Assembly (NCBI GenBank): GCA_029938085.1
Contig: JAPYOS010000004.1
Span: forward strand, 62,001-126,000
Origin: Oceanospirillaceae bacterium
Lineage (GTDB): Bacteria; Pseudomonadota; Gammaproteobacteria; Pseudomonadales; Balneatricaceae
Length of the DNA: 64,000 bases
Direction of reading: 5' to 3'
Shown here: one piece after another, positions 1-10,485 of the stretch
How positions within the stretch are numbered: position 1 is the stretch's first letter
How the letters are laid out: every line of letters begins with the position of its first letter
Made by a program: the position numbers and the translations under genes
The notes under the pieces: generated by a model
The model's database searches: none
Told to the model about the DNA's origin: nothing
The model's input: only the letters and a program-made list of their open reading frames with translations

Positions 1-30
1 CGTTTTTTCTTATACATAGGGGTACTGCAA

Positions 31-960
31 ATGAACCTTAAGCAATTAAAGTATTTTTTAACCATCGCCGAGACGGGTAGCATGTCGGCCGCAGCGCGTG
101 CGCTATTTGTGGCGCAGCCTGCGCTAAGCCTACAGGTGGCCAACTTAGAGGCCGAGTTAGGCGTGTGCTTGTTTAATCGTAGTGTTAAAGGCGTGACTTT
201 GACCGGTGCCGGCACAAAACTAATCGACCATGCCCGCACGATCACCCGCCAAGTTGAGGCGGCTAAAGACCACGTTAGTTCAGACTCTTTTTCGCCCCGT
301 GGCGAAGTCCGTTTGGTGATAGACGGCTCTAAAGCCTACACCCTACTGGCGCCGTTATTGCAACGATGTGCAATCCAGTACCCTAATATCACGCTCAGTG
401 TAACAGATGCAATGAGTACCCACGCGGCCCAAGCCTTGATGGCGGGGAAAGTCGACATGGCGGTTATCCCAGGGGCGGAAGACTTATTGTCTGTAGAGGT
501 CACGCCCTTGTACCGAGAGCCGCTCCACCTTATTGGCAAACACTTAGATCAGTATGCGCTGGACGGTTGCATCCAATTTTCTCAATTACAGAAATTGCCA
601 TTAGTGGCCCCCAGTAAAGGCTTTAACTTGCGCCATCATATCGACGAGGCTGCATTGCAGGCGCAACTGCCTTTGAACATCAAATACCAGCAAGACACAG
701 GACTGTCGTTACGCTGTTTGGCTCATCATGGTATGGCTCACGCCATTTTACCACGCGATGTCATGGCGGCAGAATTACGCTTGGGGGAACTAGAGTCGGC
801 AAAAATAATCGACCCACCCATTCAGCGGGTGCATTCGTTAGTACAATTGTCCACCCAAGCACCGTCCCACGCTATGCAGGCCGTGGCTTCATTGCTCAGC
901 ACGTTAGTTGCCGATTTGTGCGCCAACGGCACGTTGGATGGTCAATATTTGGCCCACTAA
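31..960 (+). CDS. LysR-family transcriptional regulator
   Basis: This 309-residue protein has the normal LysR length. The N-terminal winged helix-turn-helix covers about residues 1-60 and includes the typical stretch SMSAAARALFVAQPALS. The rest (about 90-300) is the periplasmic-binding-like effector domain. The N-terminus resembles the Nac/Cbl-like subgroup, but the ligand cannot be read from sequence. ATG at 31 is the obvious start because the HTH begins within a few residues. No divergent target gene is visible, since only 30 bases lie upstream in the window. The gene ends at a hairpin shared with htpG. Confidence 0.85.
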   Translation: MNLKQLKYFLTIAETGSMSAAARALFVAQPALSLQVANLEAELGVCLFNRSVKGVTLTGAGTKLIDHARTITRQVEAAKDHVSSDSFSPRGEVRLVIDGSKAYTLLAPLLQRCAIQYPNITLSVTDAMSTHAAQALMAGKVDMAVIPGAEDLLSVEVTPLYREPLHLIGKHLDQYALDGCIQFSQLQKLPLVAPSKGFNLRHHIDEAALQAQLPLNIKYQQDTGLSLRCLAHHGMAHAILPRDVMAAELRLGELESAKIIDPPIQRVHSLVQLSTQAPSHAMQAVASLLSTLVADLCANGTLDGQYLAH

Positions 961-996
961 AAAGCCCCCGACTAGTTTCCTAAGCGAGGGCTTTTT
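959..996. terminator. Bidirectional rho-independent terminator between lysR and htpG
   Basis: The stem AAAAAGCCCCCG pairs with CGAGGGCTTTTT (one mismatch) around a loop of about 14 bases. A-tracts and T-tracts flank it on both sides, so it can serve both converging genes. Confidence 0.8.
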
Positions 997-1015
997 AATT
1001 CGTATTGAAACTTAG

Positions 1016-2923
1016 TTAAGCACTGAGTTCCAACAATAACTTGTTCAAGCGAGAAACGTAAGCCGCTGGGTCTTCTAGTTGACCACCCTCAGCCAACTGG
1101 GCTTGATCAAACAATACGCGGGTCAACTCGCCAAAACGATCTTCATCCGCTTCGTCGTTTAACTTGGCCACCAATGGGTGCTCAGGGTTAAGTTCAAAGG
1201 TAGGCTTTGTGGCTGGCATGGCTTGTCCAGCAGACTCCATAATACGGCGCATTTGCAGACCCATATCATCTTCACCAACCACCAAACAAGCGGGTGAATC
1301 GGTCAAGCGGTGAGTAATACGAACACTTTCAACCTGCTCTTCAAGTAAACCTTTAACGCGCTCTACAAGGCCCTCGTATTGCTTGGCTTGCTCTTCTTGT
1401 TCTTTCTTTTCGGCTTCGTCTTCAACTTCACCGAGGTCTAGAGCACCTTTAGCCACGTCTTGTAGCTGGGTACCGTCAAACTCCATCATGTGCGACATTA
1501 ACCATTCGTCTACACGTTCAGACAGCAACAAGACTTCAATGCCTTTCTTGCGGAAGATCTCTAAGTGAGGGCTATTCTTAGCCGTGTTATGGTTGTCGGC
1601 AACCACATAGTAAATCTTATCTTGGCCTTCTTGCATGCGGCCTTTGTATTCGGTCAAGCTGTGCATTTGCTCCACTTTGTCATCTGTACTAGAGGCAAAG
1701 CGTAACAGGTTGGCAATCTTTTCTTTATTGCCATGGTCTTCTGCAGGGCCTTCTTTCATCACCTGACCAAATTCTTTCCAGAAGGTGGCGTATTGCTCTG
1801 GCTTTTTCTTGGCCATTTTTTCCAGCACATCCAATACACGCTTAGTTAACGCTGCACGCATAGAGTCGATGACGGGATCTTTTTGTAAAATTTCACGAGA
1901 CACGTTTAAAGACAGGTCGTTGCTGTCTACCACACCTTTCATAAAGCGTAAGTACATAGGCAAGAACTGCTCGGCTTCGTCCATGATAAACACCCGCTGA
2001 ACGTATAGCTTAAGGCCACGGCTGGCTTCACGCTGATATATGTCCATCGGTGCCTTAGCAGGAATGTACAACAGGCTGGTATATTCTAGCTTTCCTTCAA
2101 CCTTATTGTGAGACCAGGTTAACGGCTCTTGGAAATCATGGGAGATGTGTTTGTAAAACTCATGATATTGTTCGTCTTCGACTTCTGAACGAGACTTAGT
2201 CCAAAGGGCTGTGGCTGAGTTTACGGTTTCTTCTTCAGGCTCTTGTTTATCCGCATCTTCACCGTAATGCTCTTTCATCATGATCACTGGGATAGAAATG
2301 TGGTCTGAGTACTTACGCACCAAGCTACGCAGGCGGAAACCTTCGGCAAATTCACTTTCGTCGGCTTTAAGGTGCAAGATAATTTCTGTACCACGGCCAG
2401 CTTTTTCAACCTGAGCAATGTCAAACTCACCTTCGCCCTTTGAGCGCCAAGAAACGCCTTCAGACGTGTCCGTTCCAGCTTTACGGGTGATGACTTCAAC
2501 TTCATCTGCAACGATGAAAGAAGAATAAAAACCAACACCAAACTGACCGATTAGCTGCGAATCTTTTTGTTGGTCGCCGGTTAGGTTCTGCAAAAATTCA
2601 GAGGTGCCCGATTTCGCAATGGTGCCCAAGTGGGAAATCACATCTTCACGGGTCATGCCAATACCGTTGTCGCTGATGCTCAGTGTATTGGCTTGTTTAT
2701 CGAAGTTGATGCGAATCGCTAGATCACTGTCATCGCCATATAGGCTGCCGTCGGATACGGCAGCAAAACGCATTTTGTCAGCCGCATCGGATGCGTTCGA
2801 AATAAGTTCACGTAAAAAGATTTCCTTGTTGCTGTACAAGGAATGAATCATCAAATGTAAAAGCTGCTTAACTTCGGTTTGAAAACCTAATGTTTCGGTG
2901 CCGTTTTCTGTTTCAGTGCTCAT
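1016..2923 (-). CDS. htpG: Molecular chaperone HtpG (bacterial Hsp90)
   Basis: HtpG is a cytosolic dimeric ATP-dependent chaperone of the heat-shock response. The 635-residue length is normal for the family. The N-terminal GHKL ATPase shows the [11 protein letters not shown] and [11 protein letters not shown] motifs, followed by the glycine-rich lid GQFGVGFYS, then the middle domain and the C-terminal dimerisation domain. The start ATG at 2923 follows a GGAG about 12 bases upstream. A near-consensus sigma-32 promoter lies 80-105 bases upstream, which fits heat-shock control. Confidence 0.97.
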   Translation of the reverse strand: MSTETENGTETLGFQTEVKQLLHLMIHSLYSNKEIFLRELISNASDAADKMRFAAVSDGSLYGDDSDLAIRINFDKQANTLSISDNGIGMTREDVISHLGTIAKSGTSEFLQNLTGDQQKDSQLIGQFGVGFYSSFIVADEVEVITRKAGTDTSEGVSWRSKGEGEFDIAQVEKAGRGTEIILHLKADESEFAEGFRLRSLVRKYSDHISIPVIMMKEHYGEDADKQEPEEETVNSATALWTKSRSEVEDEQYHEFYKHISHDFQEPLTWSHNKVEGKLEYTSLLYIPAKAPMDIYQREASRGLKLYVQRVFIMDEAEQFLPMYLRFMKGVVDSNDLSLNVSREILQKDPVIDSMRAALTKRVLDVLEKMAKKKPEQYATFWKEFGQVMKEGPAEDHGNKEKIANLLRFASSTDDKVEQMHSLTEYKGRMQEGQDKIYYVVADNHNTAKNSPHLEIFRKKGIEVLLLSERVDEWLMSHMMEFDGTQLQDVAKGALDLGEVEDEAEKKEQEEQAKQYEGLVERVKGLLEEQVESVRITHRLTDSPACLVVGEDDMGLQMRRIMESAGQAMPATKPTFELNPEHPLVAKLNDEADEDRFGELTRVLFDQAQLAEGGQLEDPAAYVSRLNKLLLELSA

Positions 2924-3000
2924 GGCGTGTTGTTTCTCCGTAAATCATGGGCTGCGCAATTTTTTTAAATAGACGCGAGTAAAAATGGTTACGGAAACAA

Positions 3001-3028
3001 TGATGGGGGTGGCTTGAACGATTTCAAG
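3001..3028 (-). promoter_or_regulatory. Sigma-32 heat-shock promoter of htpG
   Basis: On the minus strand the sequence reads CTTGAAA, 13 bases, CCCCATCA. This matches the established RpoH consensus (CTTGAAA, 11-16 bases, CCCCATNT) at nearly every position. The -35 element is one arm of a perfect inverted repeat, GGCTTGAA-4-TTCAAGCC, at 3011-3030. The predicted leader is about 70 nt. Confidence 0.85.
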
Positions 3029-3052
3029 CCGTTTGGGGATTTAACCTACTAA

Positions 3053-3493
3053 TTAGACCTCTTCACCTAATAGAAAGTGGGCTCTCGCTGTGGCAATAGG
3101 TTCGTCATGGCTAGTTTGCCATGCTGTAACGTGAACGTTAGCGATTCGTTTACCCTGACGCACCAAAGTACAGCTGGCAAAGGTTGGTTTCACCTTGCCG
3201 GCTCTAATGTAATCAATAGAAAAGTTTATGATTTTGGGTAGCGTAGGCTCTTGGGTAGTAAGCATTTGTGCCAAAGCAGCAGCGACCTCCATAAAGCCTG
3301 CCACTACGCCGCCATGCAAGGCTGGCGAAATAGGATTGCCTACATTGCCGGGATCAGTACCTAGGGTAAACAGCCATCCTTGCTCGTCTTGAACGATCTC
3401 TACACCAATAAATTTTGCATAAGGAACAAAGTCGAGTATGGCGCTATAGTCGTTGTGCTGTTTACACGTTTGTATGAGCTGTTTAAGATTCAT
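3053..3493 (-). CDS. PaaI-type hot-dog thioesterase (second of a pair)
   Basis: This is a 146-residue single hot-dog fold acyl-CoA thioesterase of the PaaI/4HBT type. The helix motif is ALHGGVVAGFMEVAAALA (about residues 66-83). Substrate is unknown; aryl- or medium-chain acyl-CoA is usual for the family. The start is ATG 3493, because a strong AAAGGAGG lies just upstream and the ATG overlaps the stop of the preceding gene as ATGA, which indicates translational coupling. An upstream extension in frame to 3541 would lie inside the neighbouring gene and is not needed. It is the last gene of the long minus-strand run. Confidence 0.85.
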   Translation of the reverse strand: MNLKQLIQTCKQHNDYSAILDFVPYAKFIGVEIVQDEQGWLFTLGTDPGNVGNPISPALHGGVVAGFMEVAAALAQMLTTQEPTLPKIINFSIDYIRAGKVKPTFASCTLVRQGKRIANVHVTAWQTSHDEPIATARAHFLLGEEV

Positions 3494-3966
3494 AGGATCG
3501 CCTCCTTTGAACCTATTTTCACAAACCCGCCGGCACCCCACGTTTTTCCACTGCGCATAAACGTGGCTACGCAGTGAACAATAGGGTCATTGGGGTCGTC
3601 TTGATACGCATAACCCCGTGTAAAACATACACTACGGGTGATTTTGTAACATTCTGCCCAGGCGTAGATAGAACCCTTATTATTGGCACGACGCATGTGG
3701 TCAATACGTAAATCTAAGGTGGGACAAAATTCGGTTTGCGGTAACGCTGCGGTAATAGAAAACCCACACACGGTATCCATCATGGTGGTGAGAATACCAC
3801 CGTGAATGTACCCTTCAGGGTCCATTCCAGATATCTCTGGGTTGTAGGGTAATTCTAGAGTGAGTTTGCCATCTGCGGCGGTAATGATTTTCATGCCTAA
3901 CTTTTTACAATGGGGCAATATTTGTAAAAAGTTATTGGCCTGTGCCAAACGTTTTTGTTCATCCAT
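3490..3966 (-). CDS. PaaI-type hot-dog thioesterase (first of a pair)
   Basis: This 158-residue hot-dog thioesterase has the motif YIHGGILTTMMDTVCGFSI (about residues 53-71), with the conserved HGG turn and the acidic residue (D63) in the following helix that PaaI-like enzymes use. It is a paralogue of the next gene, with which it overlaps by four bases. The two products may form a hetero-oligomer or have different acyl specificities. Neither substrate can be read from the sequence. It lies 22 bases after the DUF599 gene. Confidence 0.85.
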   Translation of the reverse strand: MDEQKRLAQANNFLQILPHCKKLGMKIITAADGKLTLELPYNPEISGMDPEGYIHGGILTTMMDTVCGFSITAALPQTEFCPTLDLRIDHMRRANNKGSIYAWAECYKITRSVCFTRGYAYQDDPNDPIVHCVATFMRSGKTWGAGGFVKIGSKEAIL

Positions 3967-3988
3967 AACGACCGTATCTCTTTAAACG

Positions 3989-4753
3989 TTAGATCAGATG
4001 ATAGTCTACCAAGGTTTTACGGTTCTTCGAGTCATTAGAACCCTTGAGTTCTGCAAGCGAACTGGAGTTAAATTCGCGGCTGTAGAGAATATAAACCACC
4101 GCCGTGGTGGTGATCATAAATGCTGCAGGATGTATGGTCCAGGTGAGCACCGCCAGACTGTAATAGTACGCCCGCAGACCAAAGTTAAAGTTATTGCCGG
4201 CCATCGACAATACTTTGGCAGAGCGGTTAACGTGGTCCATCAGGTCCTTGTTGGCAGAAATATCACCATGCACCACCGGCGCGCTGGAAATCATTACCGT
4301 GGCAAAGCCATATTGCCTCAGGCTCCAGGTAAACTTAAAAAAGGCATACACGAACAAGAGCGTTAGTATAAACAGTTTAAACTGCCATTCTAGAGCGGAT
4401 TGCGGCGGTAAAAATGGAATACCTTTACCTATATGCACCACATCGTCGGTGTACCCCACCAAGGTCACTAAACCGGCCAAAACCAGCAAGCTAGACGAGG
4501 CGAACAGCGTCACATAGCGTTCTAAGTTGGCCACCGCACCAATGTCAGCCATCCTCATATCGCGGCCAATCATACGTGTCATCCAGCGCTGCCGGTAGGC
4601 GTGCAACACCCCTGCTAACGAGTCTTTACGCCTGGAGGCACGAATAGCGTAGGCCTGGTAACCCCGCACTGCAACCACAAACCACGATAGAGCTAACAGA
4701 TTCCAACCTTGATCTGACAACACCGAAGCAATGTAGTGCGTAATAGAGTCCAT
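3989..4753 (-). CDS. DUF599 family inner-membrane protein
   Basis: This 254-residue integral membrane protein of the DUF599 family has no established function. I see four hydrophobic segments, roughly residues 15-33, 83-102, 125-145 and 200-225. The stretch around residues 160-195 (DLMDHVNRSAKVLSMAGNNF and the following FNFGLRAYYYS) is typical of the family. The start ATG lies five bases after the preceding gene's stop, so the two are almost certainly co-transcribed. The C-terminus after about residue 230 is hydrophilic and probably cytoplasmic. Confidence 0.8.
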   Translation of the reverse strand: MDSITHYIASVLSDQGWNLLALSWFVVAVRGYQAYAIRASRRKDSLAGVLHAYRQRWMTRMIGRDMRMADIGAVANLERYVTLFASSSLLVLAGLVTLVGYTDDVVHIGKGIPFLPPQSALEWQFKLFILTLLFVYAFFKFTWSLRQYGFATVMISSAPVVHGDISANKDLMDHVNRSAKVLSMAGNNFNFGLRAYYYSLAVLTWTIHPAAFMITTTAVVYILYSREFNSSSLAELKGSNDSKNRKTLVDYHLI

Positions 4754-4758
4754 CGAAG

Positions 4759-5082
4759 CTAGCTCTGTTCTTGGTGTTGTTGGAACACCGACTTTTGCTT
4801 CTTTTTGGTGGCTAAACCTTTTTGCTTACGCGTTTGATAACTCGTCGCAGAAAAAGGCTTTGGCGCAGGTTTGGTCTTTTTGTTTGGGCTAAAGGTTGCG
4901 CCGGAAACGGCGGGCATCTTCTTTTTGGCACGGGTCATGGCTGTTGGGCTCAGTGATTTATTGGTTAACTCTTGGCGCCATTTTATCACGCTTAAGTGGC
5001 AGATGGTGGGCCGTGCTTTTATTTGTTCTAACATCGCCCTGCCAACAGACCAAAAAGGCTTAGCTTCCGCTGCGCATGGCAT
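4759..5082 (-). CDS. Small basic protein of unknown function
   Basis: I do not recognise this 107-residue protein. It has no signal peptide or membrane segment. Its middle and C-terminal parts are very rich in lysine, threonine, proline and glutamine (RAKKKMPAVSG, PNKKTKPAPKPF and ATKKKQKSVFQQ), which suggests a disordered nucleic-acid- or ribosome-binding tail. A more ordered section (about residues 17-45) contains ICHLSVIKWRQELTNKSL. The start is uncertain: ATG 5082 is nine bases after the glycosyltransferase stop but lacks a clear ribosome site. ATG 5034 (91 residues) is the alternative. Its place in the operon is the main reason to believe it is real. Confidence 0.55.
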   Translation of the reverse strand: MPCAAEAKPFWSVGRAMLEQIKARPTICHLSVIKWRQELTNKSLSPTAMTRAKKKMPAVSGATFSPNKKTKPAPKPFSATSYQTRKQKGLATKKKQKSVFQQHQEQS

Positions 5083-5091
5083 TAATGAGCT

Positions 5092-6216
5092 TTAACAGAC
5101 GCTGCTAAATAAACTTTCGTATTTAGGTTTCATGACCGGCCATGTGAGGTGCCCTACAGAGCTAGCCACTTGGTTACCTTGCTGCATGGCTCGGCCCAGT
5201 TTTTGGATCAGGCATGCCGCCGCCACAGACTCTTTGAGGGGTTCCTCCACGTTAGATGTATACAAGTAGTCCAAACCAAACAGTTCTGGGTAAACCAAGC
5301 GGTTGGGCAAAATAGGGATACAACCGAGTTGTACGGCTTCTAACACCGATAGTCCTTGAAACTCATGTAATGCAGTGGACAACACCATGTCGGCACCCGC
5401 CAACCAGCTTAAATAGTGATGACGTGACTCGGCATAACCGAATTGAACAATGTGACTAGAAAATTCAGTGGCTATTTGCTCGAACTCAACGGGTTGTTGG
5501 CGAAACTGCTGACCTAAAATGCACAATTCAAACTTCACACCCCTTGTAACCAGCTGCCTTAATAGGTTTTGTAGTTGTTTTGGGCCCTTGTCGTACTCCC
5601 ACCGTGCAGCCCATACTAATCTCAATGGAGTGTGGTCGCCTGCCCTTTTAGGCCACAGCGACTCAAAGGCCTTTGGCGGTTTAAGGGCCTTCAGCGAATT
5701 GAGAGGCACGGGCAATATAATGCTCTTTTCCTCTAACAGTTGAGCCACATTGACCGGCATTCTGTCGGGTAATTGACTCAGCATTTGGGTGACACCCGTA
5801 ATAAAACTTTGTTGATTGTAATGGCTGTTAAATATCAATTTATCGGCCGCTATGGCGCCGTAAAGGGTTACTATTTTTGGGCCCAGGTGGTTTTTTTGAT
5901 TAGCCCGACTCGGTGGATATTCAAACTGGTTTTCATGGAAGTATAATATCGACGGTATGGTTGCAAGGTTAGGCACCATACCTTTTAGGGCAGAGAGATC
6001 CACCATTGAAGTCGCAACAATCAGGTCGTAGTGTTGATCTAAGGTAGGTCTTTCCCCCAGCGCCCATTGCATGCTGTTACCGCGAATACGCCAGCTAAAG
6101 TGACGCCCTGGCAGCACTAGCTGGGTCCAATCATGTCCTGGGAACTGTGCCACTAGCCCTTCACGCCAATACTTATGGCTTTGAGCATCATAGGCCGAAA
6201 GTAAAAGTATACGCAT
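5092..6216 (-). CDS. GT-B glycosyltransferase of the tRNA-queuosine alpha-mannosyltransferase (DUF3524/QTMAN) family
   Basis: This 374-residue protein has two halves. The N-terminal part (about residues 2-170) is of the DUF3524 type, found in the animal enzyme (formerly GTDC1) that attaches mannose to queuosine-34 of tRNA-Asp; its signature YFHENQFEYP is at about residues 92-101. The C-terminal half is a glycosyltransferase family 4 domain with the EX7E motif in HEFQGLSVLE (E285 and E293) and WAARWEYDKG at about residues 202-211. No signal peptide is present, so it acts in the cytosol. ATG 6216 follows the ybfF stop directly. That the bacterial protein modifies queuosine is inferred from family membership only. 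Confidence 0.8.
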   Translation of the reverse strand: MRILLLSAYDAQSHKYWREGLVAQFPGHDWTQLVLPGRHFSWRIRGNSMQWALGERPTLDQHYDLIVATSMVDLSALKGMVPNLATIPSILYFHENQFEYPPSRANQKNHLGPKIVTLYGAIAADKLIFNSHYNQQSFITGVTQMLSQLPDRMPVNVAQLLEEKSIILPVPLNSLKALKPPKAFESLWPKRAGDHTPLRLVWAARWEYDKGPKQLQNLLRQLVTRGVKFELCILGQQFRQQPVEFEQIATEFSSHIVQFGYAESRHHYLSWLAGADMVLSTALHEFQGLSVLEAVQLGCIPILPNRLVYPELFGLDYLYTSNVEEPLKESVAAACLIQKLGRAMQQGNQVASSVGHLTWPVMKPKYESLFSSVC

Positions 6217-6219
6217 CAA

Positions 6220-7005
6220 TTACCCGAGATTAACCAAAAAGCGAGACACTAAACGGCAAAACAGTTCGGGTTTTTCGGCATGTAACCAGTGGCCACAACC
6301 AGCCATTATTTTAAGCTGCGTGTGGGGCAAAAGTGTTTCAAATGCAGTTTGGTGTTGGGGCAGAATATAAGCAGACTCCGCACCTTTTATCACCAGTGTC
6401 GGGCCTACATAGCCGGTACCACTTGCTGCGGCTTGCGGTGCTGCACTGATAGCTGCATAGTTTTCTTCAATCGCTGCTAGGTTGTAGCGTAAACAAAACT
6501 CGCCCGCTTCATTTTTATACAGGCTTTTAAGCAAAAACTGACACACCCTTGGGTCCGGCTCATATTGAGTTAACAGATCGAGCGCTTGTTTGCGGGACTT
6601 AAGGTGGACCAAGTCGATCTGATTGAGACCTTGTATGATGCTTTGATGACGGGGTTCGTAGGCGACTGGCGCGATATCAGCCACCAGTAGACTACGTAGC
6701 CGCTGAGGGTGGTGTAGAGCCAGTTGAATAGCCACTTTGCCACCCATGGAGTGGCCTAACAAATCGACCTTGCCTAGCCCCATCGCATCCATGCTTTCAA
6801 TCACGTCGGCCGCCATGGACGAGTAATCCATAAATACATCATGTGCAGACATGCCGTGGTTACGTAGGTCCATGGTAATGACATGGCGATCTTGTGCCCA
6901 CACCAAGGCTTGGCTACGCCAATTATCTTGGGCACCAAATAACCCATGCAAAACCACAAAAGGAGACTTACCACCGATGTTGAACTGTTGGTAATTGAGT
7001 TGCAT
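6220..7005 (-). CDS. ybfF: Alpha/beta-hydrolase, YbfF-type esterase
   Basis: This 261-residue cytosolic alpha/beta-hydrolase has the oxyanion-hole region VVLHGLFG (about 17-24), the nucleophile elbow GHSMGG (Ser about residue 96) and a late catalytic histidine in GCGHWLHAEKP (about 241). The lipase-like motif and the spacing match E. coli YbfF, a short-chain acyl-ester and acyl-CoA hydrolase. The physiological substrate is unknown. Its ATG overlaps the upstream stop by one base (TAATG), and its stop directly abuts the glycosyltransferase start. Confidence 0.85.
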   Translation of the reverse strand: MQLNYQQFNIGGKSPFVVLHGLFGAQDNWRSQALVWAQDRHVITMDLRNHGMSAHDVFMDYSSMAADVIESMDAMGLGKVDLLGHSMGGKVAIQLALHHPQRLRSLLVADIAPVAYEPRHQSIIQGLNQIDLVHLKSRKQALDLLTQYEPDPRVCQFLLKSLYKNEAGEFCLRYNLAAIEENYAAISAAPQAAASGTGYVGPTLVIKGAESAYILPQHQTAFETLLPHTQLKIMAGCGHWLHAEKPELFCRLVSRFLVNLG

Positions 7006-7352
7006 TAGCTCACATCAACATCGACTTCTTCTACTGGAATTTCGAAGTCGTGGACTTGCTGCCATTCTTGACCTGGTTCTCGTTCCCAAACCGTGCCGGC
7101 GTTATGGTCTAACAAGCCATCTAGGCTTTCATCCACCTCACACATTGGAGCCAAGGGAAACGGCTCTAGATTGGCGAATTCAGCTAAAAACTCAGATGTT
7201 TCGTAGCCGGTAAATAGGCGCCAACCGGTGTCGTTGCTATGTTCAGGAATGGTTTTGTACATAAATCGAACAGGCAAGGCATTATCACCTAAGGCCAGTT
7301 TAGAAACTCGTGCCATGTGGCCATGGCGTGTTTGACGAGGTTTTGTAGACAT
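7005..7352 (-). CDS. DUF2185 family protein
   Basis: This 115-residue acidic protein contains a DUF2185 domain over about residues 14-92, recognisable by the opening VSKLALGDN, then FMYKTIPEHSNDTGWRLFTG and a late TVWERE. DUF2185 proteins are small cytosolic proteins of unknown role; some relatives occur as immunity-like proteins. Here no toxin is adjacent, and the gene sits between fghA (3 bases) and ybfF (1-base overlap). A housekeeping role in the operon is therefore more likely than immunity. The C-terminal tail (FEIPVEEVDVDVS) is strongly acidic. Confidence 0.75.
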   Translation of the reverse strand: MSTKPRQTRHGHMARVSKLALGDNALPVRFMYKTIPEHSNDTGWRLFTGYETSEFLAEFANLEPFPLAPMCEVDESLDGLLDHNAGTVWEREPGQEWQQVHDFEIPVEEVDVDVS

Positions 7353-7355
7353 TGT

Positions 7356-8213
7356 TTATTCCGTTAATCCTAAGTGCTGAGCGTGATAACGCAGGTGTTC
7401 TTCGATGAAACTGCTGATGTAGTAGTAACTATGGTCATAACCTTCGCGCTCGCGGTAATCCAAAGGATGTTGCAGCTTTTCACAGGTGGCGTTAAACAAC
7501 GCAGGCATCAGCTGGTCAGCGTAAAACGGATCGCTAGAACCTTGGTCGATAAACAATGCTTGAGGCGCAATACCCGCAGCATGGTTGCTTTGTACGAGTT
7601 GATTAGCGTCCCATTGAGCCCAGCCAGCTTTGTCTGTGCCAATATAAGCGGTAAGGCCTTTTTGGCCCCAAGGGCACTGAGAAGGCGAAGTGATTGGAGC
7701 AAAAGCAGACACGGATGCGTATTGACCCGGATTTTTTAGAGCACATATTAGTGCGCCGTGGCCACCCATGGAATGGCCACTTATAGCGGCTTGGGCAGTA
7801 ACTGCAAAGTTATCTTGAACAAGGCTAGGCAGCTCTTGGGTAACGTAACTGTACATATTGTAGGCTGTAGACCAAGGTGCTTGGGTGGCATTAAGGTAAA
7901 ACCCAGCGCCGGTGCCTAGGTCATAGGAATCAGCTTCTCCTTCTACTCCAGCAGAGCGTGGGCTAGTGTCGGGCATAACAATAGCCATACCAAGTTCTGC
8001 CGCAAGTGCAAAGGCGCCGGCCTTTTGGCTAAAGTTTTCGTCGTTACAGGTTAAACCCGACAACCAATAAAGCGCAGGCACCGCCTTGTCACCAGCTTTT
8101 GGCGGCAAAAACACAGCAAAGGTCATGGTACCGTTACAAACGGTCGACTCGTGTTCTACACGTAATAAGCGGCCACCGCTGACTTTTACTTCTGAAAGTT
8201 GATTTAAAGACAT
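7356..8213 (-). CDS. fghA: S-formylglutathione hydrolase
   Basis: This enzyme hydrolyses S-formylglutathione to formate and glutathione, the second step of glutathione-dependent formaldehyde detoxification. The 285-residue esterase-D-type alpha/beta-hydrolase has the nucleophile motif SGHSMGGHGAL (Ser about 147), the early conserved SGLTCNDENF (about 52-61) and a C-terminal histidine in EGYDHSYYY. It lies 11 bases after frmA and is clearly co-transcribed with it. No frmR or other dedicated regulator is seen, so control may come from the long upstream operon. Confidence 0.95.
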   Translation of the reverse strand: MSLNQLSEVKVSGGRLLRVEHESTVCNGTMTFAVFLPPKAGDKAVPALYWLSGLTCNDENFSQKAGAFALAAELGMAIVMPDTSPRSAGVEGEADSYDLGTGAGFYLNATQAPWSTAYNMYSYVTQELPSLVQDNFAVTAQAAISGHSMGGHGALICALKNPGQYASVSAFAPITSPSQCPWGQKGLTAYIGTDKAGWAQWDANQLVQSNHAAGIAPQALFIDQGSSDPFYADQLMPALFNATCEKLQHPLDYREREGYDHSYYYISSFIEEHLRYHAQHLGLTE

Positions 8214-8224
8214 GACAGCGGTTC

Positions 8225-10484
<2,260 letters not shown>

Positions 10485-10485
10485 C

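Noticed and set aside
2284-2541. Open frame inside htpG on the same strand
   Set aside because: It is a shifted frame within a fully conserved htpG reading; no ribosome site or homology supports it.
3011-3030. Hairpin GGCTTGAA-4-TTCAAGCC as a terminator
   Set aside because: No T-tract follows on either strand; one arm is the -35 box of the htpG sigma-32 promoter.
3998-4517. Two plus-strand open frames opposite the DUF599 gene
   Set aside because: Their codons are the complement of conserved membrane segments of DUF599, and neither has a plausible start or family.
7005-7352. DUF2185 gene as an immunity gene of a toxin system
   Set aside because: No toxin-like neighbour is present, and the gene is tightly built into a metabolic operon.
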